Shown here in pieces: positions 45,522 to 54,198 of a stretch of DNA of 64,000 bases. The first letter of the stretch is position 1. Every line of letters begins with the position of its first letter. Below the pieces are notes generated by a model. It saw nothing but the letters and a program-made list of their open reading frames with translations, was not told the DNA's origin and ran no database searches. The stretch is from Dysgonomonas sp. UBA7710 (GTDB taxonomy: Bacteria > Bacteroidota > Bacteroidia > Bacteroidales > Dysgonomonadaceae). The position numbers were made by a program, and so were the translations under genes. The stretch covers positions 1 through 64,000 of the forward strand of contig NZ_DLFW01000044.1 of assembly GCF_002482385.1 (NCBI RefSeq). The letters are read 5' to 3'.

Positions 45522-47408
45522 TTATTTCAATAATTTATATATATCGTATTTGGAAAAGACAGCTTTTATTTGTTCATCATTTTTTGTAACATTGATATTC
45601 CACAATGCTGTTTCACTTTGCATATCATTATTTAATATAGTATAATCCACGCCTTTTATGTTTTGGGTATATACCTTTTTTGCATAGGTCATTTTTAGAA
45701 GAGACATTGCTTTAAACCAAACATCATCAGCTGTGGGACAGAGAGTCATGAATAGTTTTTCATTTGTAACATCCTTGTGAAAACAATCAGGAGGATATAA
45801 AATCCCCCCAACTCCTGTTGGGAAATTTAATTTGTTTATATATGAGTCTTTAACGGGAGAATCCCATTGTGTGTAGCCATATAAAGTGCCATCTTCATGA
45901 ATTTTTATTCTAGATCCTCTACAGAAATGTATAACTTTTGGATTTTTTTTATATGAATTCATCAAGTTTTCGATTAAATCATAATTGTAGAGGACATCGT
46001 CGTCGACTGTAATGATAATATCATCCGGATATTTTCGTAATGCCGGTACAAGTTTTTTATAGGACTTTATATCTTCGCAAAACCCGATGGTAAGCCCCCT
46101 TTTTTCGAGCCTTTTAAGAGAAACGGGTATAGTATCTGTCGTAAACTCATCTTCAGCTAACCAAAGAATTATTTTATTGGGTTTTACTGTTTGGCGCATT
46201 ATACTTTCGATGGTGAGATATACTTCATGAATCCTTCGTCCGTAGCTGGTTAGTGATACGATAATTTCATTATCAATGTGCTTTTCTGTTGTAATACCTA
46301 TCTTGTCACTTTCTTCTGCTAAATATTTATATCGCTCAATTTTGGTGATGTCTTTATCGCGTTGAATTTCATCATAAACGATTCCTCTGACAATCTGGTC
46401 AATATACAGGGTGTTATGGATTATTTGTTTTAACTTGGAAAATATATTGAATTTATTCTTAATATTTTTTAATTTATTCTTTCTTCGTAAAAGAGTTTGT
46501 GGAAGAGATAGGTTATTATATGCTATTTTGTAATAGCGGTATTTCTGAAATGCTGGATATAGTCTTAATGTTTCTTTATATCCTTTTTTATATTCTTTTT
46601 GCGCTTCTCTTTTATTTACATCCGGGATCATCGACAAATACATGAAAAAATCATCATAGAGCTGCTTTACCGGATGTGCGTAAAATGATTGGGGGATATT
46701 ATTGGATTTACTATACTCAAGAAAATCATTTGCGGCCCATATATTGCATATACTGCTGTGTATGCTGATTGGTTTATTCACAACGGAATCCGGGCTATTA
46801 TAATAGTTATATAATACTTTATTCAATGATACAACTTTATCACACTTTGATATATATTTGAGTAAAAAGGCCTGATCTTCCGAATATTTTAATTTATCCG
46901 GAAATATTATATTATATTTTTGTATTATAGAGTTTCTGAATGCATACGCCCATACAGAATGTTTATAATATGGCGTTTTAACAAAGTTGTGATTGTTCTC
47001 TACTGTATATGGTGGTAAGTGGATGTATTCTACAGATTGATTACTGATCCGTCGATAACCGAAGGTATATAAATCCAAATCGAATAATTTGATTTTTTTA
47101 GAGAGAGTTTCCAACCATACCGGTTCTACCCAGTCATCAGCATCGACAAATAGAATCCATTCGCCAGAAGCGACTTTCAGTCCGAGATTACGAGCCGAAC
47201 TTACCCCTTTATTTTCCTGATGGAAAACTTTGATCCGATTATCTAGCTTCGCATAATTCTCACAGATTTCACCTGAATTGTCACTACTGCCATCATTAAT
47301 AAGGATTAATTCAAAATCCGGAACCGATTGTGATAATACACTTCCTATACTACGCGAAAGATAATCGGTAGTGTTGTGTACAGGGATAATGATGGAGAAT
47401 TTATGCAT
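45522..47408 (-). CDS. Two-domain glycosyltransferase: GT2 fused to a second GT-A domain
   Basis: A 628-residue protein with two catalytic modules. Residues about 1-230 are a classic GT2: IIIPVHNTTDYLSRSIGSVL, LILINDGSSDNSGEICENY, NKGVSSARNLGLKVASGEW and the metal site FVDADDWVEP near 90-99. A helical linker (about 240-360, basic) follows. Residues about 365-570 are a different GT-A domain: EIIVSLTSYGRRIHEVYLTI, PNKIILWLAEDEFTT, and a metal site IITVDDDVLYN near 448-458, with FCRGSR, then a C-terminal CPTADDVWFKAMSLL. The second domain resembles stand-alone glycosyltransferases of capsule loci. The fusion could add two successive residues. It overlaps no gene but lies 3-4 bp from both neighbours. 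Confidence 0.85.
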   Translation of the reverse strand: MHKFSIIIPVHNTTDYLSRSIGSVLSQSVPDFELILINDGSSDNSGEICENYAKLDNRIKVFHQENKGVSSARNLGLKVASGEWILFVDADDWVEPVWLETLSKKIKLFDLDLYTFGYRRISNQSVEYIHLPPYTVENNHNFVKTPYYKHSVWAYAFRNSIIQKYNIIFPDKLKYSEDQAFLLKYISKCDKVVSLNKVLYNYYNSPDSVVNKPISIHSSICNIWAANDFLEYSKSNNIPQSFYAHPVKQLYDDFFMYLSMIPDVNKREAQKEYKKGYKETLRLYPAFQKYRYYKIAYNNLSLPQTLLRRKNKLKNIKNKFNIFSKLKQIIHNTLYIDQIVRGIVYDEIQRDKDITKIERYKYLAEESDKIGITTEKHIDNEIIVSLTSYGRRIHEVYLTIESIMRQTVKPNKIILWLAEDEFTTDTIPVSLKRLEKRGLTIGFCEDIKSYKKLVPALRKYPDDIIITVDDDVLYNYDLIENLMNSYKKNPKVIHFCRGSRIKIHEDGTLYGYTQWDSPVKDSYINKLNFPTGVGGILYPPDCFHKDVTNEKLFMTLCPTADDVWFKAMSLLKMTYAKKVYTQNIKGVDYTILNNDMQSETALWNINVTKNDEQIKAVFSKYDIYKLLK

Positions 47409-47411
47409 AAT

Positions 47412-48389
47412 TCAAAAATCTTCTATATGATATATATCTCCCCTGTATCTGTTTCCACATGTTTTATCTATAGATAATTCATGTGGCAATTTCAGACGGG
47501 AAACAATTCTATAAATAATATTTCCTATTTTATCTTTTATTCTTTGTTTTTTTGAACGTTGATAAGTATAAATATCAGAAATATATTGCTGTGTATCGGC
47601 ATACTTACAAAAAATATACTTGATAGGGCTAGAATATTCTATATGCCAAGGTTTAATATGTCCACAAAAGTGGATAATCGTTGGCTTTTTGATTGCTCTT
47701 TCTATATCGCGGAAATATTTCCGGCTTATTATGAATTTATTATAACTGAACAGAAAGAATTCCATTAAATTGAATTTGAAATCAAGAAGTAATTTTCTAT
47801 TACAATAGAATTCATTGATAAAATCCTGATCCCAATAGCAATACTTCCTGGGATTAGAAGTTATCCTCTTTATTGCTTCCGAAAGGATATTGTCCTTTCT
47901 CCACTCCTTTAAATTCATCAGGAGGACCCCGGCATTGATATATCCCAGTGATGGGTCGTAACCTAAACGGTTATATAGTCTTATATTATCATTTTCGGAA
48001 TCGCGGACACCGGCTATAGCATAGTTTTCTATATTAATATCCCATAGCTCTTTTAAATTGCCATCAACAATCATATCGCAATCCAAATACAATATTTTAT
48101 CTAAATCAGGTAATACTGAGGGAAGTAGAAGTCTCAGGTAGGTGGCATAGTTTATATGTCCGGATATAGGGAAATCTTGAAATAAATCTTTGTCTATATG
48201 ATAAAAAAATACGGTTTTCCCATAATCAGCGACCATTTGCTGTATAGTTTTACGGTTAACCTCATTCATATTGTTTGTTAAGAGGTGAAACGTTATAGCA
48301 TCTTGCTTATTATTCTCTAATATCGAATACAGAAGAATTGTGCAATATGGCGCATAATTGTTATCCAAACCACAGGCTATATGTATCAT
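47412..48389 (-). CDS. Glycosyltransferase family 8
   Basis: A 325-residue retaining GT8 enzyme (LgtC/WaaJ type), which in bacteria adds galactose or glucose to lipopolysaccharide. It has IHIACGLDNNYAPYCTILLY at 2-21, ITFHLLTNNM near 32-41, YATYLRLLLPSVLPDLDKIL near 81-100 and the metal-binding YLDCDMIVDG with Asp103/Asp105. It also has YINAGVLLMNLKEWRK near 141-156, CYWDQDFINEF and a late HFCGHIKPW motif carrying the second metal His. The length is typical. It lies 3 bp upstream of the two-domain transferase. Confidence 0.93.
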   Translation of the reverse strand: MIHIACGLDNNYAPYCTILLYSILENNKQDAITFHLLTNNMNEVNRKTIQQMVADYGKTVFFYHIDKDLFQDFPISGHINYATYLRLLLPSVLPDLDKILYLDCDMIVDGNLKELWDINIENYAIAGVRDSENDNIRLYNRLGYDPSLGYINAGVLLMNLKEWRKDNILSEAIKRITSNPRKYCYWDQDFINEFYCNRKLLLDFKFNLMEFFLFSYNKFIISRKYFRDIERAIKKPTIIHFCGHIKPWHIEYSSPIKYIFCKYADTQQYISDIYTYQRSKKQRIKDKIGNIIYRIVSRLKLPHELSIDKTCGNRYRGDIYHIEDF

Positions 48390-48424
48390 TCTTTTATTAT
48401 TTGAAATCTGATTTATTATTCTTT

Positions 48425-49381
48425 TTAATTAAAGATACGAATAAATTTGAATTTTATCCGAAACCAACATTCTTTCATTTGATATAATCTCAGGGATAAA
48501 GCAGGAAATGAAGTTTGTTTTTTCCACATTGCCATCAATTCGTATTTTTTTTCATCCGGGTCGAAATGTACAGTATTCATCCAATCCAGATAACGCCCTA
48601 TAACGAATAGTTTATTTGCCCAGTAGATATATCTTTTCTTTATGTTGTAATGGAATATTTTTAATTCTTCTTCAAACAATAGCCCTCCGCTCAGGGATTT
48701 TGGTGTTACTTTGGAATTATGTTGTCTGAAATAATTAAGATTTTCATAATAATATATTACTTTCCCTTGTGCAGCTAATTCGATCCAAAACAAATTATCA
48801 CCACATGATTTATAGTTCATATATTCTTGTGATATGGAACTTAAAAAAGATTTCTTGAATATTGCTGAACTGGCATTATAGATATCGTTATTGTCTATCA
48901 GATGTTTCTTTATATAATCGACACCGTTATATACTTTATATAGCATCCCTCTGGCTTTGGCTTTCAAGTATGGTTCGCTGCGTAATCCGTCTCTGAAAAT
49001 TTTCCCCTTTTCGTTTACAAAGTAAGAGGTCGAATAAGCTATCGCTGTATTGTTATTTTCTTCTATAGCTTTCGTTAATTTTTCCAAAAATGTAATGTCT
49101 GCGTAATCATCACTTTCTGCAATCCAGATATATTCACCTTTTGCCAGTTCAAAGCCTTTATTCCATTGTTTAAAAGTCGAGCCTGAATTAATCGTATTAT
49201 AGATAATATGGCTGACTTTTGGCTGATTTCTATATAATTCTATAATCTCTCTGCTATTATCTGTTGAACAATCATCCAATATTATCAGTTCAAAATCTTG
49301 AAAAGTTTGATTCAAAATACTGTCAATGCGTTGCTTTAAGAAAGGCGCATGATTGTAGTTGGGGAGGATTACTGAAACCAT
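48425..49381 (-). CDS. Glycosyltransferase family 2
   Basis: A 318-residue GT2 enzyme with VSVILPNYNHAPFLKQRIDS at 2-21, ELIILDDCSTDNSREIIELY, NSGSTFKQWNKGFELAKGEY near 65-84 and the metal site AESDDYADI near 89-97. GDNLFWIELA near 192 is a mid-domain GxDxxF-like acceptor motif. The YNHAPFLKQRIDSI start is the form common in O-antigen GT2 enzymes. Its start lies 13 bp inside the 3' end of the upstream GT2 gene, so translation is coupled. Sugar is unknown. Confidence 0.89.
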   Translation of the reverse strand: MVSVILPNYNHAPFLKQRIDSILNQTFQDFELIILDDCSTDNSREIIELYRNQPKVSHIIYNTINSGSTFKQWNKGFELAKGEYIWIAESDDYADITFLEKLTKAIEENNNTAIAYSTSYFVNEKGKIFRDGLRSEPYLKAKARGMLYKVYNGVDYIKKHLIDNNDIYNASSAIFKKSFLSSISQEYMNYKSCGDNLFWIELAAQGKVIYYYENLNYFRQHNSKVTPKSLSGGLLFEEELKIFHYNIKKRYIYWANKLFVIGRYLDWMNTVHFDPDEKKYELMAMWKKQTSFPALSLRLYQMKECWFRIKFKFIRIFN

Positions 49382-50232
49382 TTTTTATCAAATATGCGTT
49401 TGCACGAAGATTGCAATACTTTTAGAATCTTGATAGGTATAAAATTTTCGTATCGATAAACCTTATGTGATAAGGCATTATTACATGATATTAACCAATC
49501 ATTTACACTTAGTATCTCTTGATATGTACCAAATTCCTTTATATAAATATCTAAATGCTTTTTTTGTACATACACATTGATTTCTTGTTGTTTATTATTA
49601 TCTTTTTTGAGGAACTCTATCATTGAATTTTCTTTTATTCTGTAATAGAAGCCGATATACGGAAGTTTCAGCACTTTTTTTTGTGTTGTACTAAGTAAAT
49701 GTACCCAGAATTCCCAGTCTTCCCAACCATGAATCAAATTGATATCATAACCTCCAGTTATAATCCAATCTTCTTTTTTATAAAATGCAGAACAGTATAT
49801 CATATTTAACTTCAAAATATCTCTATAATTATATTTTGGTAGATTCCATTTGCCATCTTTTTCTCCAAACAAGAATGCATCTGCATATATAATTCCAATA
49901 TCCGGATTGTATTTTATAGCATCAAGAGCTAATGATATATATTCTTTACCAATTTTATCGTCTGCATCGAGGGGAAGTATCCATTCTCCTTCAGCCATAC
50001 TTATTCCTGCATTTCTGGCAGAACTTAAACCTCCGTTTTCCTTTTTCAAATATTTAAACCGGCAGTCTTTATCACACCATTCATGAGCGACAGCTTCGGT
50101 ATTATCTGGTGAGCCATCATTTACTATTATGCATTCCCAATCGGAAAAAGACTGGTCTAATACGGATTGTAATGCTTCCGGTAGATATTGTGCCTGATTG
50201 TAACAAGGTACTATAACAGATACTTTAGCCAT
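49369..50232 (-). CDS. Glycosyltransferase family 2
   Basis: A 287-residue GT2 enzyme with VSVIVPCYNQAQYLPEALQS at 4-23, DWECIIVNDGSPDNTEAVAH, YLKKENGGLSSARNAGISMA near 77-96, and the metal site LPLDADDKIGKEYI. GWEDWEFWVHLLS near 168 matches the mid-domain ED motif. The N-terminal 110 residues are about as close to the gene at 41687 as paralogues from a recent duplication. It lies 2 bp downstream of the next GT2 gene and overlaps the following one by 13 bp. Sugar is unknown. Confidence 0.9.
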   Translation of the reverse strand: MAKVSVIVPCYNQAQYLPEALQSVLDQSFSDWECIIVNDGSPDNTEAVAHEWCDKDCRFKYLKKENGGLSSARNAGISMAEGEWILPLDADDKIGKEYISLALDAIKYNPDIGIIYADAFLFGEKDGKWNLPKYNYRDILKLNMIYCSAFYKKEDWIITGGYDINLIHGWEDWEFWVHLLSTTQKKVLKLPYIGFYYRIKENSMIEFLKKDNNKQQEINVYVQKKHLDIYIKEFGTYQEILSVNDWLISCNNALSHKVYRYENFIPIKILKVLQSSCKRIFDKKWFQ

Positions 50233-50234
50233 GC

Positions 50235-51194
50235 TTAATGGTACTTTATTTGTTTGTCCAATTGTATCTTTAATATTCTTTTATGAGAATTCAGAGAAAG
50301 TGTGTCTCGCCTTAAATACAAATATAATAATATAAAATAATTTATTTTAATAGAGAGTTTTTTTAGACTACTCCTGCAAAAAACTGTATAAATTTGGATC
50401 TTATTGCTTGCAGTCTCTAAACACTTATAAAGCCAGTTAATAATTTGTTCTTTATATATGTTCCTTATCTCTGGATATTTATCAAAGAAAATATGGAACA
50501 TTTTTACTACATTGATGTTCATGTTATTTGTCGAAGTCGTAGAATTCGGGTGAATTCTATATAGCGATAGTGTTATATTAACTCCTCTGATTACATAGCC
50601 ATTTGCTAGAAGCTCCAACCATAATTCGTAATCTTCAGTACCAAACTTATTCTCATCATTAAATCCTCCAACTTCAATGATGGCCTCTTTTTTTGCAATA
50701 ACAGTCAATATAGGGACTTGATTCTGCCATAGAAACGAAGATAGTCCGTTGTCACCCTTATATTCTCCGGGGATAATCTTCATATCGCGGAGTATTTCCA
50801 GATTCGACAATTGATTGTTATCACTGAAAATATAAGCATTTGTAAAAAGAACATCCTGATTGCCAGAATAGAATTCCTTTAGGGATAGTTCAAGCTTTTG
50901 AGGAAGCCAAAGATCATCAGAGTCCAGAAAAGCTAAAAGTTCGCCTTTACTATACTTTATTCCAAAATTTCTAGCTTTCGCCTGTCTCGCATTTTCCTGA
51001 TAGAAATACTGTATGCGATTGTCTTTTTCCTGATGGCATTTTATAATCTCTTTTGTTTTATCAGTAGAGCCATCATCAACAATTATCAATTCCCAATTGT
51101 GATATGATTGTTTTACCACCGACTCTATTGAATCAGCGATATATAATTCGGAATTATATGCTGGCATTATGATGGAAACTAACGTATTATTCAT
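50235..51194 (-). CDS. Glycosyltransferase family 2
   Basis: A 319-residue GT2 enzyme with LVSIIMPAYNSELYIADSIE at 4-23, WELIIVDDGSTDKTKEIIKC, NARQAKARNFGIKYSKGELL near 70-89 and the metal site LDSDDLWLP near 91-99. GTEDYELWLELLANGYVIRG near 178-197 is the ED-type acceptor/catalytic segment, and LYRIHPNS follows. This is the WcaA/hyaluronan-like GT2 pattern. The C-terminal region has a hydrophobic, helical stretch (INYFILLYLYL) that may touch the membrane. It overlaps the fucosyltransferase gene by 8 bp. Sugar is unknown. Confidence 0.9.
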   Translation of the reverse strand: MNNTLVSIIMPAYNSELYIADSIESVVKQSYHNWELIIVDDGSTDKTKEIIKCHQEKDNRIQYFYQENARQAKARNFGIKYSKGELLAFLDSDDLWLPQKLELSLKEFYSGNQDVLFTNAYIFSDNNQLSNLEILRDMKIIPGEYKGDNGLSSFLWQNQVPILTVIAKKEAIIEVGGFNDENKFGTEDYELWLELLANGYVIRGVNITLSLYRIHPNSTTSTNNMNINVVKMFHIFFDKYPEIRNIYKEQIINWLYKCLETASNKIQIYTVFCRSSLKKLSIKINYFILLYLYLRRDTLSLNSHKRILKIQLDKQIKYH

Positions 51195-52071
51195 TTACTA
51201 TAATCCAATCTGATGGTACTATATCATTTATATTATACTTAACTGTATCTCCAAACCATTGCATTGGGGCAAAAGAAATCCCATCCCTTTCGGATAACCA
51301 TGCTCCCCACCAACTAAAACTGCTGTTTGCAATAATATGGTGCCGGCAGGCCTGCATAAGCGCCATGTCCTTCCAACTGTCTTTACCCGTATTCCAATCA
51401 ATAACTTGCATGTCGGGGAGAAAAGAGAAATTCTCTTTAACATATTCAGGATTATCCGAGAATAGATAAAAAGATAATGGTTCTTTTGTTTCTTTTTCTA
51501 ACCGTTTAATAGATTCTATATAATAATGCAAATTTAAAATGCCATGATAAGCATTTACACTTTTCAGGGAAATATAATCTCCCCGGCGTATATGGATACT
51601 TACAGAATTTCTGTCAAGAATTATATTCTTTAATGTTTCATTTTTTTTATCTAACAGAGGAAATTCAAAGTCTTTAGTTAAATCAGCTCTAATTTGTTTA
51701 AAGTATTTCTCAGACTGAAAATAGCCATTTAAATATATGTCTTTTATATTCGATGGTATATCTACGAATTCATTTTCCTGCTGATTTATTCGAATTATCT
51801 TTATATTAAGAATTCTTCTCAGATATTTATACCGTATTCTATCAGAAAATAAGATTTTTTCTTGTATGCCATTCAGTTTTTTTGATCTCAGGTTTTTAAA
51901 TATAGGTAGTTCAAAATCGCGAGCTGTAAAATCCTCGGTAGATTCATTATGGGCTCTCAAAAAAGAAAGATCAAAAAGTATATTTTTCTTTTTGTGTATT
52001 TCCAATGCTCTTGCAACTGCATACTGAAACATTTGATTCCCTAATCCACCTTGTAGTTTTACAATTTTCAT
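51187..52071 (-). CDS. GT11 alpha-1,2-fucosyltransferase
   Basis: Transfers L-fucose (from GDP-fucose) in alpha-1,2 linkage, usually to galactose, capping or branching surface glycans. The 294-residue protein has the GT11 motifs: KIVKLQGGLGNQMFQYAVAR at 2-21, the donor-binding HIRRGDY at 160-166, FYLFSDNPEYVKENF near 202-216 (motif II), and ANSSFSWWGAWLS near 245-257 (motif III). The size is standard. It overlaps the FkbM methyltransferase upstream by 4 bp and the GT2 downstream by 8 bp. Genes for GDP-fucose synthesis are not in the window. In gut Bacteroidetes, fucosylated capsules often mimic host glycans; whether that applies here is unknown. Confidence 0.93.
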   Translation of the reverse strand: MKIVKLQGGLGNQMFQYAVARALEIHKKKNILFDLSFLRAHNESTEDFTARDFELPIFKNLRSKKLNGIQEKILFSDRIRYKYLRRILNIKIIRINQQENEFVDIPSNIKDIYLNGYFQSEKYFKQIRADLTKDFEFPLLDKKNETLKNIILDRNSVSIHIRRGDYISLKSVNAYHGILNLHYYIESIKRLEKETKEPLSFYLFSDNPEYVKENFSFLPDMQVIDWNTGKDSWKDMALMQACRHHIIANSSFSWWGAWLSERDGISFAPMQWFGDTVKYNINDIVPSDWIIVNE

Positions 52072-52856
52072 TCTATGGATTTAGCAAGCTGATTACGTAC
52101 ATATATGTCTCCGAATTCTGTGTTTAGAAAATCTTTTGATTGCACCAGGTTACACATATCTTCAACATTATACCATATAGAATTCTCTAGTTTCATTGAT
52201 TCTCCTACTGAATAGTTAAATTCGACAGATTTGTTTAATGACTCTAGTCTTTTTATACAATTTAATGCTTTTGTTGTTTGTTCCGGAACAGTATATTCAA
52301 AAGATATATACTTAATAATAGATGATAAACCCTTTAATACTTCGAGTTCATACCCTTCAACGTCAATTTTGATAAAAACAGGGGTGCCAAATTTTTTTAT
52401 AATGTTATCCAATGTTGTAATTTTTGTTTTTACAGTTTTATTCCAATTATATTCTTTGAAACGTCCATCTTTTACGGATTTTATCCAATCTTCAGAGAAT
52501 GAGGATATTGTGTTCGCATTAGATATGTGAAAATCTTTTTCACTTTCTTCAGCTCCAACTCCTTCTGTTACAATAGTTATCTTATGTCCAAATTTTTTTT
52601 CTAATATTAGATAGCAAGATTCTTGGGGCTCTATTGCTACTACTTTCGCACCTAGTTTCAACAGCGGTTCAACTCTATTACCTATATTTGCTCCAACATC
52701 AAAACATAAATCATTTTTGGATACAAATTGACTGTAAAAGTCAGCTCTTTTTATTATTTCGGACTTTTGTCTATTCAATTCTTCTCTCTCTCTTATTTTA
52801 TTTTTTATTTTATGAATGTTTTTTTCTCCGATAATCTTTTTTATAAAATCTTTCAT
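52068..52856 (-). CDS. FkbM-family methyltransferase
   Basis: SAM-dependent O-methyltransferase of the FkbM family, common in polysaccharide loci where it methylates a sugar hydroxyl. The 262-residue protein has CFDVGANIGNRVEPLLKLG at 51-69 (SAM loop), VVAIEPQESCYLILEKKFG near 73-91, and FIKIDVEGYELEVLKGL near 162-178 (family motif IDVEGxE). The N-terminal 40 residues are basic and helical. It follows the exporter ATPase gene by 58 bp and overlaps the fucosyltransferase by 4 bp. Next to a Wzt with a C-terminal domain, it is a candidate for a chain-terminating methylation, which is inference. Confidence 0.88.
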   Translation of the reverse strand: MKDFIKKIIGEKNIHKIKNKIREREELNRQKSEIIKRADFYSQFVSKNDLCFDVGANIGNRVEPLLKLGAKVVAIEPQESCYLILEKKFGHKITIVTEGVGAEESEKDFHISNANTISSFSEDWIKSVKDGRFKEYNWNKTVKTKITTLDNIIKKFGTPVFIKIDVEGYELEVLKGLSSIIKYISFEYTVPEQTTKALNCIKRLESLNKSVEFNYSVGESMKLENSIWYNVEDMCNLVQSKDFLNTEFGDIYVRNQLAKSIE

Positions 52857-52914
52857 CTCATTATAGACTATTATTTTTAATAATATTTGCTTTAAGTAAT
52901 TTGGAATTACATAT

Positions 52915-54183
52915 TTATAATTTCATTATATCAACACTTAACTGATTTATCAAAAGTCCGGTCGTACCATCCACTTTCATCATCTGTTCATTAATCTCCT
53001 TATGGAGCAATACAATTTCAAATTGTAAAGAAGAATCATTATAGAAAAGGCTTTCATCCATTCCTCTCGATATACCGACGACTATTTTATAAACCCCTCT
53101 TTGTAAGAATATTTCATTGCTTAGGAATTCTATTTGGTACTCACCTTCATTTAGAAATTGAGGTGCAGACCAAGTGGTACTTATAGGAGTATCTAAAGCC
53201 GTACAAAGTCCACAGGCAAAAATGACATTTTTCAGATTACCATGAGTAACTTTAAATTTTAAAATAACGCTCCATTTTTCCCCTGTTAGTATTTCGCTGG
53301 ACATTTCACCGTTCTCATTTGCTATGTGAGCGGATTCTATTATTAGATTTTCATCAATTTGTTTGTTAAATTGAGCAATACTAATATTCTTTCCTTCTGT
53401 GATATATGTTTCTAAGATATCATCTATATTGCCGGACTTATATAAGGTTCCATTTTTTAAGAGAATACCTTTTTTGCATAATCTTTTTATTGAATCTAGG
53501 TTATGGCTCACAAACAACACAGTTCTCCCTTCTCCTCTCGATACATCCTGCATTTTCCCAATCGCCTTCTTCTGAAATTCAGCATCCCCAACAGCCAATA
53601 CCTCATCCACTACCAGGATCTCAGGTTCGAGATATGCGGCGATAGCAAAGCCTAAGCGTACAGTCATCCCGGAAGAATATCTTTTTGCAGGGGTATCTAT
53701 ATATTTTTCCACGCCTGCAAAGTCTATTATTTCATCCAGTTTTCTCGTTATTTCATGTTTGGTCATACCCATGATAGTGCCATTCATGTAGATATTTTCC
53801 CGTCCGGTCAGCTCAGGGTGAAAACCTGTACCTACCTCTAATAGAGATGCAATTCGTCCCTTTGCTTTAATTATCCCTGTCGAAGGAGTAGTTACACGCG
53901 ACAATAATTTCAAAAGGGTAGATTTTCCGGCTCCATTCCGCCCTATGATACCGACCACATCCCCTTGTTCAACTTCAAAATTGATATCTTTCAACGCCCA
54001 TACATATTGGCTTATAGCTTTCGAACTTCTGTCATTAACCTCGCCTACTTTAAGGTACGGATCTTCTTTTCCTCTTACAAGATGCCACCAGCGGTTCAGG
54101 TCATGGCTGATAGTTCCCGTACCGACCACCCCAAGACGATATTGTTTTGATATATTTTCAAACTTTATTGCTATATTCGACAT
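52915..54183 (-). CDS. wzt: Polysaccharide ABC exporter ATPase with C-terminal extension (Wzt-like)
   Basis: ATPase of an ABC-2 exporter that flips undecaprenyl-linked O-antigen or capsule chains to the periplasm. The 422-residue protein has an ABC module (about 1-250): Walker A GRNGAGKS at 81-88, ELTGRENIYMNGTIMGM (family region), signature YSSGMTVRL near 168-176, and Walker B EILVVDEVLAVGD. A further beta-rich domain (about 270-422, with EILTGEKWSVILKFKV and NEGEYQIEFLSNEIFLQ) matches the Wzt_C type. In E. coli O8/O9a this domain recognises the modified end of finished chains. It lies 15 bp downstream of the permease gene. Confidence 0.93.
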   Translation of the reverse strand: MSNIAIKFENISKQYRLGVVGTGTISHDLNRWWHLVRGKEDPYLKVGEVNDRSSKAISQYVWALKDINFEVEQGDVVGIIGRNGAGKSTLLKLLSRVTTPSTGIIKAKGRIASLLEVGTGFHPELTGRENIYMNGTIMGMTKHEITRKLDEIIDFAGVEKYIDTPAKRYSSGMTVRLGFAIAAYLEPEILVVDEVLAVGDAEFQKKAIGKMQDVSRGEGRTVLFVSHNLDSIKRLCKKGILLKNGTLYKSGNIDDILETYITEGKNISIAQFNKQIDENLIIESAHIANENGEMSSEILTGEKWSVILKFKVTHGNLKNVIFACGLCTALDTPISTTWSAPQFLNEGEYQIEFLSNEIFLQRGVYKIVVGISRGMDESLFYNDSSLQFEIVLLHKEINEQMMKVDGTTGLLINQLSVDIMKL

Positions 54184-54198
54184 TTTCTGTTTTTTTTA

